42,692 nt of DNA, taken from assembly GCA_017694875.1 (NCBI GenBank), contig JADIMG010000058.1, positions 1 through 42,692 of the forward strand, in the 5' to 3' direction. A model generated the notes under the pieces. That model did not search any database. It worked only from the letters and a program-made list of their open reading frames with translations, and was not told where the DNA came from. Numbering within the stretch: the first letter of the stretch is position 1; every line of letters starts with the position of its first letter. Shown here piece by piece: positions 7,603-16,278 of the stretch. This DNA is from Candidatus Gallipaludibacter merdavium. GTDB taxonomy: Bacteria; Bacteroidota; Bacteroidia; Bacteroidales; Paludibacteraceae. A program made the position numbers and the translations under genes.

Positions 7603-9438
7603 TCAATCCATCTTTTCATCGATAAGATTGATTTTTGCTTCCACAACCTTCAGCTCACTTTTCAGGGACTTGATTTTACGTTCCAAATCCTGCAAAAGTT
7701 TTTCCGATTTCTTGCTTTTGGCAGAGAAGAATCCAATATTGTTTTCACTTACGGCAATTTCCGCTTTCAGGTTGTCGTAGATGCGCAGCAATCGGCGGCG
7801 TTCGTCAGCCAACTTGTCAGCACCTTTTGCCTCGATATCTTCCAGATTGGATTTGAACACGTCCAGTCGGCGGTTGGTGACATCGACATTGAGTTTATCA
7901 AATTGTTCATCCACCACTTTTTTGAAACGGTCCTGAATTTTATTCTTGTCCTTGAAAGGCACAAATCCTACAGCATTGTATTCGGCAATCAACGAGCGGA
8001 GGGTTTCCTGCGCCGTTTTCACGTCATCAGCTGTCAAGGCTTCAATTTTGGCAATGATTTCCTTTTTCTTCTTGAGGTTTTCGTTTTCCTCCTGACGCTG
8101 TCCGGCAAAGTTTTCCTTTTTCTTTTCAAAGAAATAGTCACAGGCCGAAAGGAAACGTTTCCATAGGTCATCGGCATATTTATGGGGTATGGCTCCGATT
8201 TCTTTCCATTGCTTTTGCAATGCCACCATCTTTTCAGTGGTAGCTTTCCAGTCTGTACTGTCTTTCAATGCCTCAGCTTCACCGCAAAGCGAACGTTTGC
8301 GTTCAAGGTTCTTTTGCAGGTCACTTTTTACTTGTTTATAGAAAGCTGATTTCTGTTCAAAGAATTTATCGCAGGCAGCTCTGTAGCGTTCATAAATCTG
8401 CTGGTTGTTTTTTCTGGGGGCATAACCCACCTTTCTCCATTCTTCCTGTAAGGCGGTTACTTGCTGGGTCATTTCGTCCCATTGCTTGAATCCGGTCAGT
8501 GCCGTTGTGTCAATGGCTTCCAGTTTTTCGCAAAGCGCTGTTTTAATTTGCAGGTTTTCTTCTTCCTGCTTATGTATCCGGTCGAAGTAGTCCTGATGTT
8601 TTTTGTTGATAACGGTCGATGCTTCCTTGAAACGATTCCAGAGAGCCTCACGGATATCACGTGCCACCGGTCCTATTTCCGACCATTTTTCGTGCAGTTG
8701 CTGCAATTCCTTGAAGGCGGCTACGATATCGGTTCTGTCGGCCAGCGCTTCGGCAGCTTCACACAATTGTGTTTTGCTTTCCAGGTTCTTGCGCAAATCA
8801 TATTCACGCAATTCATGATTAATCTTGACCAAATCATAAAACTGGTCCAGGCAAGTGGAGAATTGCTTGTTCAGTTCACGCACTTCAGTTTCCGGAACAG
8901 GACCTATTTCCTTCCAGTTCTGCTGCAATTGCTTTACCTCGGCAAACTTGGTAGCCACGTCCAATCCATTGCTGGCTTCTTCAACCATATTCTTTATCTG
9001 CTGGATGATGTGCTGCTTTTTCAACAGGTTTTCTTCGGCTTGGCGGGCTGCTTCAGCCAATTTGGCAGCTCTCATTTGTTTGTACTGTGCCAGCAATTGC
9101 TTGAACTCCTGTTCCGTTTCATCAACCTGCTGAACAAAGGTATTGCCGAGCTCCATCGCCTCCCGGCGCAGAATTTCCTGCTCTTCATTATATATTTTAT
9201 AGAAAGACTGCTTCAGTGCATCGACTTTCGCTTTCATTTCAGGTGCTTCTTCCTGAATTACAGCACGTAGCTCCTGTAACAACGATGCTTTTGTTTTCGG
9301 TTCAACATCCATTTTTGATGTTTCATCAGAGTTTACTGTGGCTTCGGCGGCTTTTTCTTCATTCACTACCACTTCATTCTCTACCTTATTGGCGTTTTCT
9401 TCGGCCACAATGTCCTTGTTCAATTCAAGTGAGTCCAT
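7603..9438 (-). CDS. DUF349 repeat protein
   Basis: A 611-residue, strongly charged, helical cytoplasmic protein. It contains five DUF349 repeats, each recognisable by a W/Y-x-x-[IV]-G-x-[VA]-P core: WKEIGPVPE, WSEIGPVAR, WRKVGYAPR, WKEIGAIPH and YNAVGFVPF, spaced roughly 70-75 residues apart. The N-terminal 80 residues are acidic and low in complexity, and the last 70 residues form a probable coiled coil. DUF349 has no established biochemical function that I can name; a bundle-type scaffold is plausible. The gene has its own promoter and no close partner, and is separated from the ROK kinase operon by a terminator. Confidence 0.93.
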   Translation of the reverse strand: MDSLELNKDIVAEENANKVENEVVVNEEKAAEATVNSDETSKMDVEPKTKASLLQELRAVIQEEAPEMKAKVDALKQSFYKIYNEEQEILRREAMELGNTFVQQVDETEQEFKQLLAQYKQMRAAKLAEAARQAEENLLKKQHIIQQIKNMVEEASNGLDVATKFAEVKQLQQNWKEIGPVPETEVRELNKQFSTCLDQFYDLVKINHELREYDLRKNLESKTQLCEAAEALADRTDIVAAFKELQQLHEKWSEIGPVARDIREALWNRFKEASTVINKKHQDYFDRIHKQEEENLQIKTALCEKLEAIDTTALTGFKQWDEMTQQVTALQEEWRKVGYAPRKNNQQIYERYRAACDKFFEQKSAFYKQVKSDLQKNLERKRSLCGEAEALKDSTDWKATTEKMVALQKQWKEIGAIPHKYADDLWKRFLSACDYFFEKKKENFAGQRQEENENLKKKKEIIAKIEALTADDVKTAQETLRSLIAEYNAVGFVPFKDKNKIQDRFKKVVDEQFDKLNVDVTNRRLDVFKSNLEDIEAKGADKLADERRRLLRIYDNLKAEIAVSENNIGFFSAKSKKSEKLLQDLERKIKSLKSELKVVEAKINLIDEKMD

Positions 9439-9496
9439 AACAATATCCTTTCTGTATTTCTAACTAAGTGCATGAAAGATATTTACTTTCATTCTG

Positions 9497-9528
9497 CAAA
9501 TCTAAATAAAAAAATCCGTAATAGCCAA
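9497..9528 (-). promoter_or_regulatory. promoter of the DUF349 gene
   Basis: Minus-strand TAGATTTG (9504-9497) matches TAnnTTTG, with TTG (9528-9526) 21 nt upstream. It lies about 60 nt before the start codon. Confidence 0.55.
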
Positions 9529-9616
9529 TAATAAAAGAGAAGATTTTTATATACATTCGTCAATATTGGATTTTAGAGAAGATTTCCCAAACGAAACCAT
9601 GTAAATATACAGACAT

Positions 9617-9660
9617 AAAAACAAGAGGAGGCAGTTTAATAACCGCCTCCTCTCGTTTTT
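9617..9660 (-). terminator. rho-independent terminator after the ROK kinase gene
   Basis: A perfect 9-bp stem (9624-9632 with 9645-9653, AGAGGAGGC/GCCTCCTCT) is followed by T-rich sequence on both strands. It lies just after the ROK kinase stop, and could also work in the other direction. Confidence 0.85.
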
Positions 9661-9674
9661 ATAATAGATTTTTC

Positions 9675-10640
9675 CTACAATTCCCAAGCCAATGCGCTTG
9701 CTCCCAAAATGGCGGCATCGCTTTCCTTGAGTGTTGAGAAGAGCACCTTGATTTTACCTTTCCACAAAGGCATCAGGTTTTCGTTCATGCTTTCCACAAC
9801 CGGCTTATAGAGCAAGTCACCGGCTTTGGTCAGTCCACCAAAGAGAATAATGGCCTCAGGCGCACTGAATGCGACAAAGTCGGCAAACGCCTCTCCCAAA
9901 ATCTTACCGGTAAACTGGAAGATATCCTTAGCCAGTTCATCGCCCTGCATAGCTGCGTCAAACACATCTTTTGAAGTGATGCTCTCGGGTGGAATATTGC
10001 GAAGGATACTTTTGACATCAGTTGTCTCCAAGCGTTCACGGGCTGTACGTGCCACACCGGTAGCAGAAGCATAGGTTTCAAGACATCCGGTCTTGCCGCA
10101 ACCGCACACACGTCCGTTTTGGCGTACCATGGTTACATGTCCCAATTCACCGGCAAAGCCGTCATGCCCATAGAGCAAAGAACCGTTGACAACAATACCG
10201 CTACCCACACCCGTTCCAAGCGTAATCATGATAAAGTTTTTCATGCCACGTGCTGCGCCGTAGGTCATTTCTCCCAAAGCTGCCGCATTGGCATCATTGG
10301 TCAGACGTACCGGCAATTTGACACGTTCGCTGAACAGCTTGGCAAACGGAATCATATTGTTGCTGCCGCCCCACTTGAGGTTTACGGCATTTTCCACTGT
10401 TCCCTGATAGAAATTGCCATTAGGTATTCCCACGCCAATCCCTCTTATCTGGTCCATGCTATAGTTTTTGGCTACCAGTTTTTCCACAGCAACAGAAAGG
10501 TTTTCAATGAATACGTTCACATCTGTTGTGTCATCACTGCGGATAGCGGTCTGGTCCAACACATTGCCACGTGCATCCACTATACCGATTTTGGCGGTCT
10601 GTCCGCCTATGTCTATACCGACTACATAAGGTTTTTCCAT
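9675..10640 (-). CDS. ROK family sugar kinase, probably glucokinase
   Basis: A 321-residue ROK kinase that phosphorylates glucose or a related hexose with ATP in the cytoplasm. The N-terminal phosphate loop GIDIGGQTAKIG (9-20), the catalytic segment LTNDANAAALGE with Asp near 115, the ATP-site glycines LGTGVGSGI, the ROK signature GELGHV and the zinc-binding CGCGKTGCLE are all present. There is no N-terminal HTH, so this is a kinase and not a ROK repressor. It follows the sugar importer gene by 51 bases, as expected for a transporter-kinase operon. Glucose specificity is inferred from this context; N-acetylmannosamine or fructose kinases of the same family are the alternatives. Confidence 0.9.
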   Translation of the reverse strand: MEKPYVVGIDIGGQTAKIGIVDARGNVLDQTAIRSDDTTDVNVFIENLSVAVEKLVAKNYSMDQIRGIGVGIPNGNFYQGTVENAVNLKWGGSNNMIPFAKLFSERVKLPVRLTNDANAAALGEMTYGAARGMKNFIMITLGTGVGSGIVVNGSLLYGHDGFAGELGHVTMVRQNGRVCGCGKTGCLETYASATGVARTARERLETTDVKSILRNIPPESITSKDVFDAAMQGDELAKDIFQFTGKILGEAFADFVAFSAPEAIILFGGLTKAGDLLYKPVVESMNENLMPLWKGKIKVLFSTLKESDAAILGASALAWEL

Positions 10641-10691
10641 TGTATTGCAATTTATTGTTCCGCCGAAACGGACATTGGTTAATAATAAAGA

Positions 10692-12011
10692 TTAATCAAC
10701 AGGAATATCCTTGTTTACGTTCTTGCTTCCGCGCAATGCGTAATAAAGAATGTAGGCCAGTCCGGCAATCACTACCCAGTAGCTGGTCATGTAGGTGGTC
10801 ACATCGGCAATCCAGTTCTGCAACAGCGGCAGTATGCCACCACCAACGACCATCATCATGAAAATGCCGGAAGCAGCTGAAGTATATTTGCCCAAACCTT
10901 CTACAGCGAGGTTGAAAATGCCACCCCACATGATGGAAGTGCACAAACCGCACAACACAAGCAACAAGGCAGCCAACGGTACATCGACCACAGCAAAGGA
11001 CGAACCGGTGAACACCGGCATGGAAGTCATGGTGTGAGGCAGGAACATGGACAAAGCCACCAATACGATAGCGCAGGAAGCCACGCAAGTCAACATGGTC
11101 TTGCTGGAAACTTTTCCGCCAATCATACTTCCGAAGAAACGTCCGATAAGCATGAGGAACCAATAAGTACCGGCCACAAATCCGGCAATGGAAGTAGCCG
11201 TTTTCGGGTCAAGTCCGCCGCCGTTGGCACTGGTATCAGAAAGATAGAAGTTCAATGTTCCTGGGATGCCTACCTCGATGCCCACATAGACAAAGATGGC
11301 TACAGTACCCAACACGAAGTGACGGAAATTCCAAGGAGAATGTTCTGGTTTAGCTGTAAAAGCTTGTGCCTGTTCCGGGTCAGCAATAGGAATGAATGCC
11401 AATGCCAAAAATGCAGCAGCAAACACGCCTAAAGCGATATAGAGTACGAGATTTACATCACTAATAGCAGTATCGTTGGTCACTTGTCCAATCAATGCAC
11501 CCACCAACATCGGCGTTAGTGTTCCTGCTAAAGAGTTGGCAGTACCACCCAACTGCACGAGCTGGTTACCGCGGTTACCACCGCCACCCAAAAGGTTAAG
11601 CATTGGATTGACCACCGTATTCAACATACATACAGAGAAACCGGCCACAAATGCACCCAAAAGATATACATAGAAATTGGCAGGTAGTCCGAACAAAACG
11701 CCACCCACACCAACAATACCGGAAAGGAATTGAATCAATACTCCGAAAAAGCCAATGGCAATAGCTACCAAAGCCGTCTTTTTGTAACCAATTTTAGCCA
11801 ATAGTTTTCCAGCAGGAATACCCATAAACAAGTACGCAAGGAAGTTCATCATATTTCCCAACATACCCAAGAAATTTGATCCTTCAAAAGCTTCCTGATT
11901 TTTCCAGATAACACCGATTGGTGCAGCCAAATTCGTTACGAAAGAAATCATCGCAAACAGGAAGAGCATTGTAATAATCGCTACAACGTTTCCATTCTTC
12001 TGTGTTCCCAT
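10692..12011 (-). CDS. MFS sugar importer (FucP/GluP-type)
   Basis: A 439-residue major facilitator protein with 12 predicted membrane helices. It resembles the fucose/glucose/galactose:H+ symporter branch, with features such as FVTNLAAPIGV in helix 1, the loop after helix 2 with GIPAGKLLAKIGYKKTAL, and LNTVVNPMLNLLGG in helix 4. It should bring a hexose across the inner membrane by proton symport. It is the first gene of an operon with the ROK kinase (51-base gap), which suggests glucose or galactose as substrate. The exact sugar is an inference. A promoter lies upstream, about 40 bases beyond the dipeptidyl peptidase stop. Confidence 0.9.
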   Translation of the reverse strand: MGTQKNGNVVAIITMLFLFAMISFVTNLAAPIGVIWKNQEAFEGSNFLGMLGNMMNFLAYLFMGIPAGKLLAKIGYKKTALVAIAIGFFGVLIQFLSGIVGVGGVLFGLPANFYVYLLGAFVAGFSVCMLNTVVNPMLNLLGGGGNRGNQLVQLGGTANSLAGTLTPMLVGALIGQVTNDTAISDVNLVLYIALGVFAAAFLALAFIPIADPEQAQAFTAKPEHSPWNFRHFVLGTVAIFVYVGIEVGIPGTLNFYLSDTSANGGGLDPKTATSIAGFVAGTYWFLMLIGRFFGSMIGGKVSSKTMLTCVASCAIVLVALSMFLPHTMTSMPVFTGSSFAVVDVPLAALLLVLCGLCTSIMWGGIFNLAVEGLGKYTSAASGIFMMMVVGGGILPLLQNWIADVTTYMTSYWVVIAGLAYILYYALRGSKNVNKDIPVD

Positions 12012-12078
12012 GAATATTTACAGATTTTTATTTGTTAAAAAAAGATTGGTTAGTTCATACCGCTTTCAAAACGGCAGG

Positions 12079-12107
12079 CAAAGATACCGTTTTTTTGTCA
12101 AAGCAGT
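12079..12107 (-). promoter_or_regulatory. promoter of the sugar importer-kinase operon
   Basis: Minus-strand TATCTTTG (12086-12079) is a perfect -7 element. The -33 element is not well placed: the nearest TTTG is only 12 nt upstream of it, and TTGG about 23 nt upstream. The leader would be about 60 nt. Confidence 0.45.
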
Positions 12108-12126
12108 ACCAACAATTGCCATTTTT

Positions 12127-14301
12127 CTACAAATTTTTATCTAAAAACAATTTCATGCGGTGATACAAATGACGGTAAGAATTGCCTTTTCGGATGAAAT
12201 GATTCTCATCAGGATAGATCTGCATTTCAAACTGTTTGCCGGCTTCCACCAGACGATGCACATAGTTGTAGGCGTTCTGCACATGCACATTGTCATCGGC
12301 TGTTCCATGTACGAGCAGAAGGTTGCCGCTCAATTTGTCAGCACGCAACAAAGGTGAGCCTTCGTCATAGCCCTTGAAGTTTTCCTGCGGACAGCGCATA
12401 TACCTTTCCGTATAGGCCGTGTTGTAGAAACGCCAGTCGGTTACAGGAGCCACGGCAATACCCGCCTTGAAAACAGGTTCGTCCACACTCATGCACATCA
12501 AGGTCATGTAGCCTCCGAAGCTCCATCCCCAAATAGCCAAACGGTCTTTGTCCACATAAGGCAGACTGCCGAAATAGCGGGCACTTGCCACCTGGTCGGC
12601 CGTTTCCAGTTGTCCAATGTTCTGATAAGTGCATTTGCGGAATTCCGACCCGCGTGCACCCGTGCCACGTCCGTCCACACAAGCCACAATATAGCCTTCC
12701 GTAGCCAGATAATATTCCCAGTCTATCTTCCAGTTGTTGAGTACCTGCTGTGAGTTCGGTCCGCTGTATTGCACTTGCAGCAAAGGATATTTCTTGCCCG
12801 GTTCCATATTGACCGGTTTGACCATCCATCCGTAAAGCGTGATTCCCTCATCGGTCTGGAAGCTGAAAAACTCTTTCTTGGGCAGATTCAACTGTTTGAA
12901 TGCCTCGCCCACAGCATCATTTTCGTGCAAAACCCGCAATGGCTTTCCATCGGCGTCATAAAGCGTTACCCTTGTTGGTGTTTCAATGCTGGAATAGGTA
13001 TCAATGAAATAGGAATAGCCCGGTGCAAAAAGTGCATTGTGCGTACCTTCTTCCGTAGAAAGGGGTTGCATCTTGCCGTTTTTCAAGGATACAGCATATA
13101 GATTGCGCGTCATCGGGTTTTTGTCGGCAGCCTGAATATATGCCACACGGCGTTTCACATCAACGCCATAGAAGGTCATCACATCCCAATTGCCTTTAGT
13201 CAATTGCTTTTTGTGCAATCCGTTTTTGTCGTATTGGTGCACATGTCGGTAACCATCGGTTTCGTTGACAGCCACAAAGCTGCCGTCTTCCAGGAACTGC
13301 CACTCATCCAGTTGCATGAAGTCCACATAGCGCTCATCTTCTTCCGTATAAATGGGGGTGCTGACAGTGGATTTCGGATTGGCGTAAAACATGTCCAGAC
13401 GGTTCTGGTTGCGGTTCAGGCGGAAAATGGCCAACTGGTCGGGTTGTCCTGTCCAGCGGATGCGGGGGATGTAAGCGTTTTCCGTATCCACATCCATGGT
13501 TTTGATGGATTTATAATAGGTGTCATAAACACATACGCTCACTTTTGCATTGGTTTCGCCTGCTTTCGGATATTTGTAGGTGAAGCTGTAAGGATAGAGC
13601 AAGGTCTCGTCAGAAGTGAAAGACTGGGGCATAAAGAACTGGAAGTCGAACATGCGCACAGCCGTTTCGTCGAAGCGCACAAAAGCCAGCAGTTTGCTGT
13701 CGGGCGACCAGTCGAACAATTCGCGTGTACCGAATTCCTCTTCATAGAGCCAGTCGGGCGTACCGTTGATGATTTTACCCACCTCGCCGTCGGTGGTTAC
13801 CGCCACCGTGCTGTGAAAATCCAATTTATACACATAGAGGTTATTGTTATAGGCATAGGCAATATATCGGCCATTGGGTGAGAACTTCACGGCCATTTCC
13901 CGTCCCGTTTCCGACAAGCGGTTCAGTTCACGGGTGCGAAGGTCATACAGATAATAATCGGCCTTATAGGAACGGCGGTAAATCTGTTCGTAATTGTTGT
14001 ACACCAACAGGGAGCGTCCGTCTGGCCCCATCATAAAGCCTTCTATCTGCTCTATTTTCTCGCCTTTGGCAGTTTTGGCATTAAACACCGTATCCACCAC
14101 ATTGCCGCTTTTCAACTGATAGCGTACAATGGCGTCGTCTTTCAACTGATAATAATGTTCTCCGTCTTCGGCCAAGGTCATCATGGGGGCCGGTTTCGCC
14201 TTGAATTTGCCTGTTACGATATCATCCAACAGGCTGTCATTGGCCTGCAGTGCGGCTGCCGAGATAAGGCAAGCACAAAATAACATACTGATTTTCTTCA
14301 T
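12127..14301 (-). CDS. dpp4: dipeptidyl peptidase IV (S9 family)
   Basis: A 724-residue exported serine peptidase that removes X-Pro or X-Ala dipeptides from peptide N-termini. The signal peptide covers about residues 1-20 (MKKISMLFCAC...ALQA). Residues about 60-480 form the beta-propeller, which carries the double-Glu dipeptide-binding motif DWLYEEEFG. The catalytic triad reads as Ser594 (GWSFGG), Asp669 (TADDN) and His701 (DENHF), one residue off the Porphyromonas gingivalis DPPIV triad, and the length matches. The start is set at ATG 14301; an upstream in-frame extension to 14406 would run into the repeat region and hide the signal peptide. A perfect promoter lies 33 bases upstream, inside a repeat element. 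It probably acts in the periplasm. Confidence 0.95.
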   Translation of the reverse strand: MKKISMLFCACLISAAALQANDSLLDDIVTGKFKAKPAPMMTLAEDGEHYYQLKDDAIVRYQLKSGNVVDTVFNAKTAKGEKIEQIEGFMMGPDGRSLLVYNNYEQIYRRSYKADYYLYDLRTRELNRLSETGREMAVKFSPNGRYIAYAYNNNLYVYKLDFHSTVAVTTDGEVGKIINGTPDWLYEEEFGTRELFDWSPDSKLLAFVRFDETAVRMFDFQFFMPQSFTSDETLLYPYSFTYKYPKAGETNAKVSVCVYDTYYKSIKTMDVDTENAYIPRIRWTGQPDQLAIFRLNRNQNRLDMFYANPKSTVSTPIYTEEDERYVDFMQLDEWQFLEDGSFVAVNETDGYRHVHQYDKNGLHKKQLTKGNWDVMTFYGVDVKRRVAYIQAADKNPMTRNLYAVSLKNGKMQPLSTEEGTHNALFAPGYSYFIDTYSSIETPTRVTLYDADGKPLRVLHENDAVGEAFKQLNLPKKEFFSFQTDEGITLYGWMVKPVNMEPGKKYPLLQVQYSGPNSQQVLNNWKIDWEYYLATEGYIVACVDGRGTGARGSEFRKCTYQNIGQLETADQVASARYFGSLPYVDKDRLAIWGWSFGGYMTLMCMSVDEPVFKAGIAVAPVTDWRFYNTAYTERYMRCPQENFKGYDEGSPLLRADKLSGNLLLVHGTADDNVHVQNAYNYVHRLVEAGKQFEMQIYPDENHFIRKGNSYRHLYHRMKLFLDKNL

Positions 14302-14333
14302 GGTCTTTGCTTTTTCTTTTTTAATCAAAGCCA

Positions 14334-14365
14334 CAAAGATACTGAAAGCCGAGCGCAGAGACAAA
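14334..14365 (-). promoter_or_regulatory. dpp4 promoter inside a repeated element
   Basis: Minus-strand TTTG (14365-14362), 20 nt, TATCTTTG (14341-14334) is a perfect bacteroidetal promoter. The same spacing and spacer sequence recurs in the copies upstream, where the last base of the -7 element is T and not G. Confidence 0.75.
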
Positions 14366-14437
14366 TGGAAAACGAAGTTTTGTGATTTGGCTATGCCAAG
14401 GCGCATCGTATCTTCTGAAAAGATAGTACAAGGCGAG
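14363..14437. repeat. 75-bp direct repeat, copy 1
   Basis: Identical by eye to 14602-14676 over 75 bases. It contains the palindrome TATCTT/AAGATA around a CTGAA core and the inverted repeat TTGGC/GCCAA. Confidence 0.9.
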
Positions 14438-14502
14438 CGGAGAACAAAATATAGAAACTTGTTTCAAATATTTTTTATCCCGAGCCGACAGCTATCTTCT
14501 GA

Positions 14503-14534
14503 AAAGATACTGAAAGCCGAGCGCAGAGACAAAT
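14503..14534. repeat. 32-bp promoter-like repeat, copy 2
   Basis: Identical to 14335-14366, the stretch that holds the dpp4 promoter, over 32 bases. On the minus strand it reads TTTG, 20 nt, TATCTTT followed by T instead of G, so it is a near-match promoter. Confidence 0.85.
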
Positions 14535-14601
14535 TTGGAGCAAGGTGAACACAAAGAAAGCCTGCTTTTTTTTGCTGAACCGCCGCTCAAATTCAAGCAT
14601 T

Positions 14602-14676
14602 AAATGGAAAACGAAGTTTTGTGATTTGGCTATGCCAAGGCGCATCGTATCTTCTGAAAAGATAGTACAAGGCGAG
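14602..14676. repeat. 75-bp direct repeat, copy 2
   Basis: Second copy of the 75-bp repeat, 239 bases after the first. The homology continues in register with lower identity to about 14746, so the duplicated unit is about 145 bases long. Confidence 0.9.
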
Positions 14677-14753
14677 TGGAGTAGCAAATGTAAAACACAG
14701 TTTTATAATTTGATACTCCCGAGCCGACAGTTATCTTCTGAAAAGATTCCTCC

Positions 14754-15233
14754 TTATTTCTTTACCCTATATTTTTTATAAAATGTCTGGACATAACGAT
14801 AGTTCTGAAACAGAGAATCACATTCAAAGCAAGGTGCTGGAGACGACAGATACAGACCCTCTTCTGGAGTATTCCTGTACTCTTCAAACGGTATGCCGTC
14901 GTAAAGGGTATCGGGGACATCACGCAAGCTATACTCCCCGCTTGCAATCCGCTGACCAGAACAAGCGTACACCGTTATCCCATACCGTCGTCTTTGAACC
15001 ACTACAATATCTTCCTTCATTACCGTATCTTCATACAAATGCAAGAATCCATAAGGCTGAAGAGAAGGGGAAGAAAGCACATCGGAAGAAATCCATGGAA
15101 GATTGGTTACGGGGTCTTCTACACCACAAACCATGGCTTCATGGTCAATCCACGTAACGTAATCATATTCTTCTTGACAACTTTGCAACAGCAAAGGCAA
15201 AAGCAGCAGCGTAATAAATATTGATTTTTTCAT
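14754..15233 (-). CDS. small lipoprotein of unknown function
   Basis: A 159-residue predicted lipoprotein. The signal MKKSIFITLLLLPLLLQSC ends at a lipobox Cys19, followed by QEEYDYV, an acidic start of the type linked to surface export in Bacteroidetes. I recognise no family. Three more cysteines (about 36, 91 and 133-136 region) could form disulfides outside the cytoplasm. It is the last gene of a four-lipoprotein operon and its ATG overlaps the stop of the gene before by four bases, so its translation is probably coupled. The repeat region begins right after its stop. Confidence 0.75.
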   Translation of the reverse strand: MKKSIFITLLLLPLLLQSCQEEYDYVTWIDHEAMVCGVEDPVTNLPWISSDVLSSPSLQPYGFLHLYEDTVMKEDIVVVQRRRYGITVYACSGQRIASGEYSLRDVPDTLYDGIPFEEYRNTPEEGLYLSSPAPCFECDSLFQNYRYVQTFYKKYRVKK

Positions 15234-15721
15234 GGCACTTCTATTATCTCCAAACTTACATTATCTGTTATTTTACAAGGAGCGACTATCCAGAAACCCC
15301 AAAAGCCTAATCCCAAATAAGCCTCTTCCGCTTTTTTTACAGCAATCTGATATTTGTAACTATTTTCATCAAAGCAATAATACAATAATGCATTCACTTC
15401 ATCCGAAAGGGATTGTGTACTTACCACAGCCAGCAGCAGAGTATATTTCTCAAAATCAACATCAAACGTTTCTTGACAAGAAGGAATTAGCCCTTTTAAT
15501 TCTTCTTCCGTATTAATTATGTACAGTTTCCCCTGAGCATTATCCGGCAAATGTTTTTTCAATGTATTCTGATCGGAAAAAATTGTATTTAAAAGCTCGT
15601 TAGTCTCTGCTGGCAACACTACTCCTTCGACTAATTCCCAATCACTACTGCCTGAATTACATCCGGTATAGCCCAACAAAAGAAAAGGTAGGAACAATAT
15701 CACAAAGATTGCCTTTTTCAT
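15230..15721 (-). CDS. small lipoprotein of unknown function
   Basis: A 163-residue predicted lipoprotein with signal MKKAIFVILFLPFLLLGYTGC and lipid attachment at Cys21, followed by NSGSSDWE. The mature part has mixed alpha/beta character (TEEELKGLIPSCQET, YTLLLAVVSTQSLSDEV) and ends in alternating hydrophobic strands (GFWGFWIVAPCKITDNVSLEIIEVP). I recognise no family. It is third in the operon and overlaps the genes on either side by four bases (ATGA junctions). Its sequence is unlike the paralogous pair upstream. Confidence 0.75.
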   Translation of the reverse strand: MKKAIFVILFLPFLLLGYTGCNSGSSDWELVEGVVLPAETNELLNTIFSDQNTLKKHLPDNAQGKLYIINTEEELKGLIPSCQETFDVDFEKYTLLLAVVSTQSLSDEVNALLYYCFDENSYKYQIAVKKAEEAYLGLGFWGFWIVAPCKITDNVSLEIIEVP

Positions 15722-16278
15722 TTTACTTCAAAATTGATTTTGAACTCAGGCATTTCTACATTTATCCGTTCATCAAGTCCCTCACTATCACTATAGTGAC
15801 AACAAGAAGAATAGTAGGAAAAGCGCGGAGTAAAGGAAACATAATATTCACCACGCTTCAAAGATTGCACATTATGCACATCATCACCAGGATAACTTAG
15901 ACTACTTCTCCAAGCCGCACCCGGTTCCATATGACGGCAAATAATCCATTCAGCCGGCATCACAACAGCCGGACGTCCCAGATCTTCACCATCAATACTA
16001 TACACCCGTCCGAAGTTATCATTCTTATAAGCAGATGAATAGCTTTCAGCCACAAAAGCTGTATCACCCGTAAGATTCTCAATAGTATAAACCGATACCA
16101 CATTTTCCCCCTCCTTGAACACGGTAGCGTTTGTTCCGTTCTCCGTCTGCAAGGAGAATGTAAAGCGGAAACCATCCTGTTCAAATGTTCGTACTACGGG
16201 TTTACGATCAGCAATGTCCTGCTCACACGACCAAAGAAAAGGTAGGAGCAATAAGGTAATAAAGAGTGATTTTTTCAT
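15718..16278 (-). CDS. lipoprotein, paralogue of the adjacent upstream gene
   Basis: A 186-residue lipoprotein with lipobox Cys18 (LLPFLWSC) followed by EQDIADRKP. The first 60 residues (for example KPVVRTFEQDGFRFTFSLQT) and the last 40 (for example FTPRFSYYSSCCHYSDSEG and EMPEFKINFEVK) are nearly identical to the neighbour at 16275-16829, while the centre (about 65-140) is different. A predicted beta-rich fold with a CC pair near the C-terminus would suit an Ig-like or adhesin-like domain, but no family is recognised. ATGA overlaps join it to both neighbours. The pattern suggests a tandem duplication followed by divergence or replacement of the centre. Confidence 0.8.
   Translation of the reverse strand: MKKSLFITLLLLPFLWSCEQDIADRKPVVRTFEQDGFRFTFSLQTENGTNATVFKEGENVVSVYTIENLTGDTAFVAESYSSAYKNDNFGRVYSIDGEDLGRPAVVMPAEWIICRHMEPGAAWRSSLSYPGDDVHNVQSLKRGEYYVSFTPRFSYYSSCCHYSDSEGLDERINVEMPEFKINFEVK

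Larger units (their letters stand above)
14302..14753. other. intergenic region filled by repeats
   Basis: These 452 bases hold no credible gene. They consist almost entirely of direct repeats: a perfect 75-bp repeat (14363-14437 and 14602-14676), a CCCGAGCCGACAG-containing repeat in register with it (14479 and 14718, same 239-base offset), and a 32-bp repeat (14335-14366 and 14503-14534). The dpp4 promoter is in the leftmost copy. Short open frames here are repeat-encoded and unlikely to be genes. Confidence 0.8.

Noticed and set aside
8461-9270. Open frame on the plus strand opposite the DUF349 gene, rich in Phe and Leu
   Set aside because: The hydrophobic look is the reverse complement of Lys/Glu/Gln-rich codons in the DUF349 protein.
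14302-14753. CRISPR array
   Set aside because: The repeats are of different lengths (32, 75 and about 30 bases), irregularly spaced and not separated by unique spacers of constant size.
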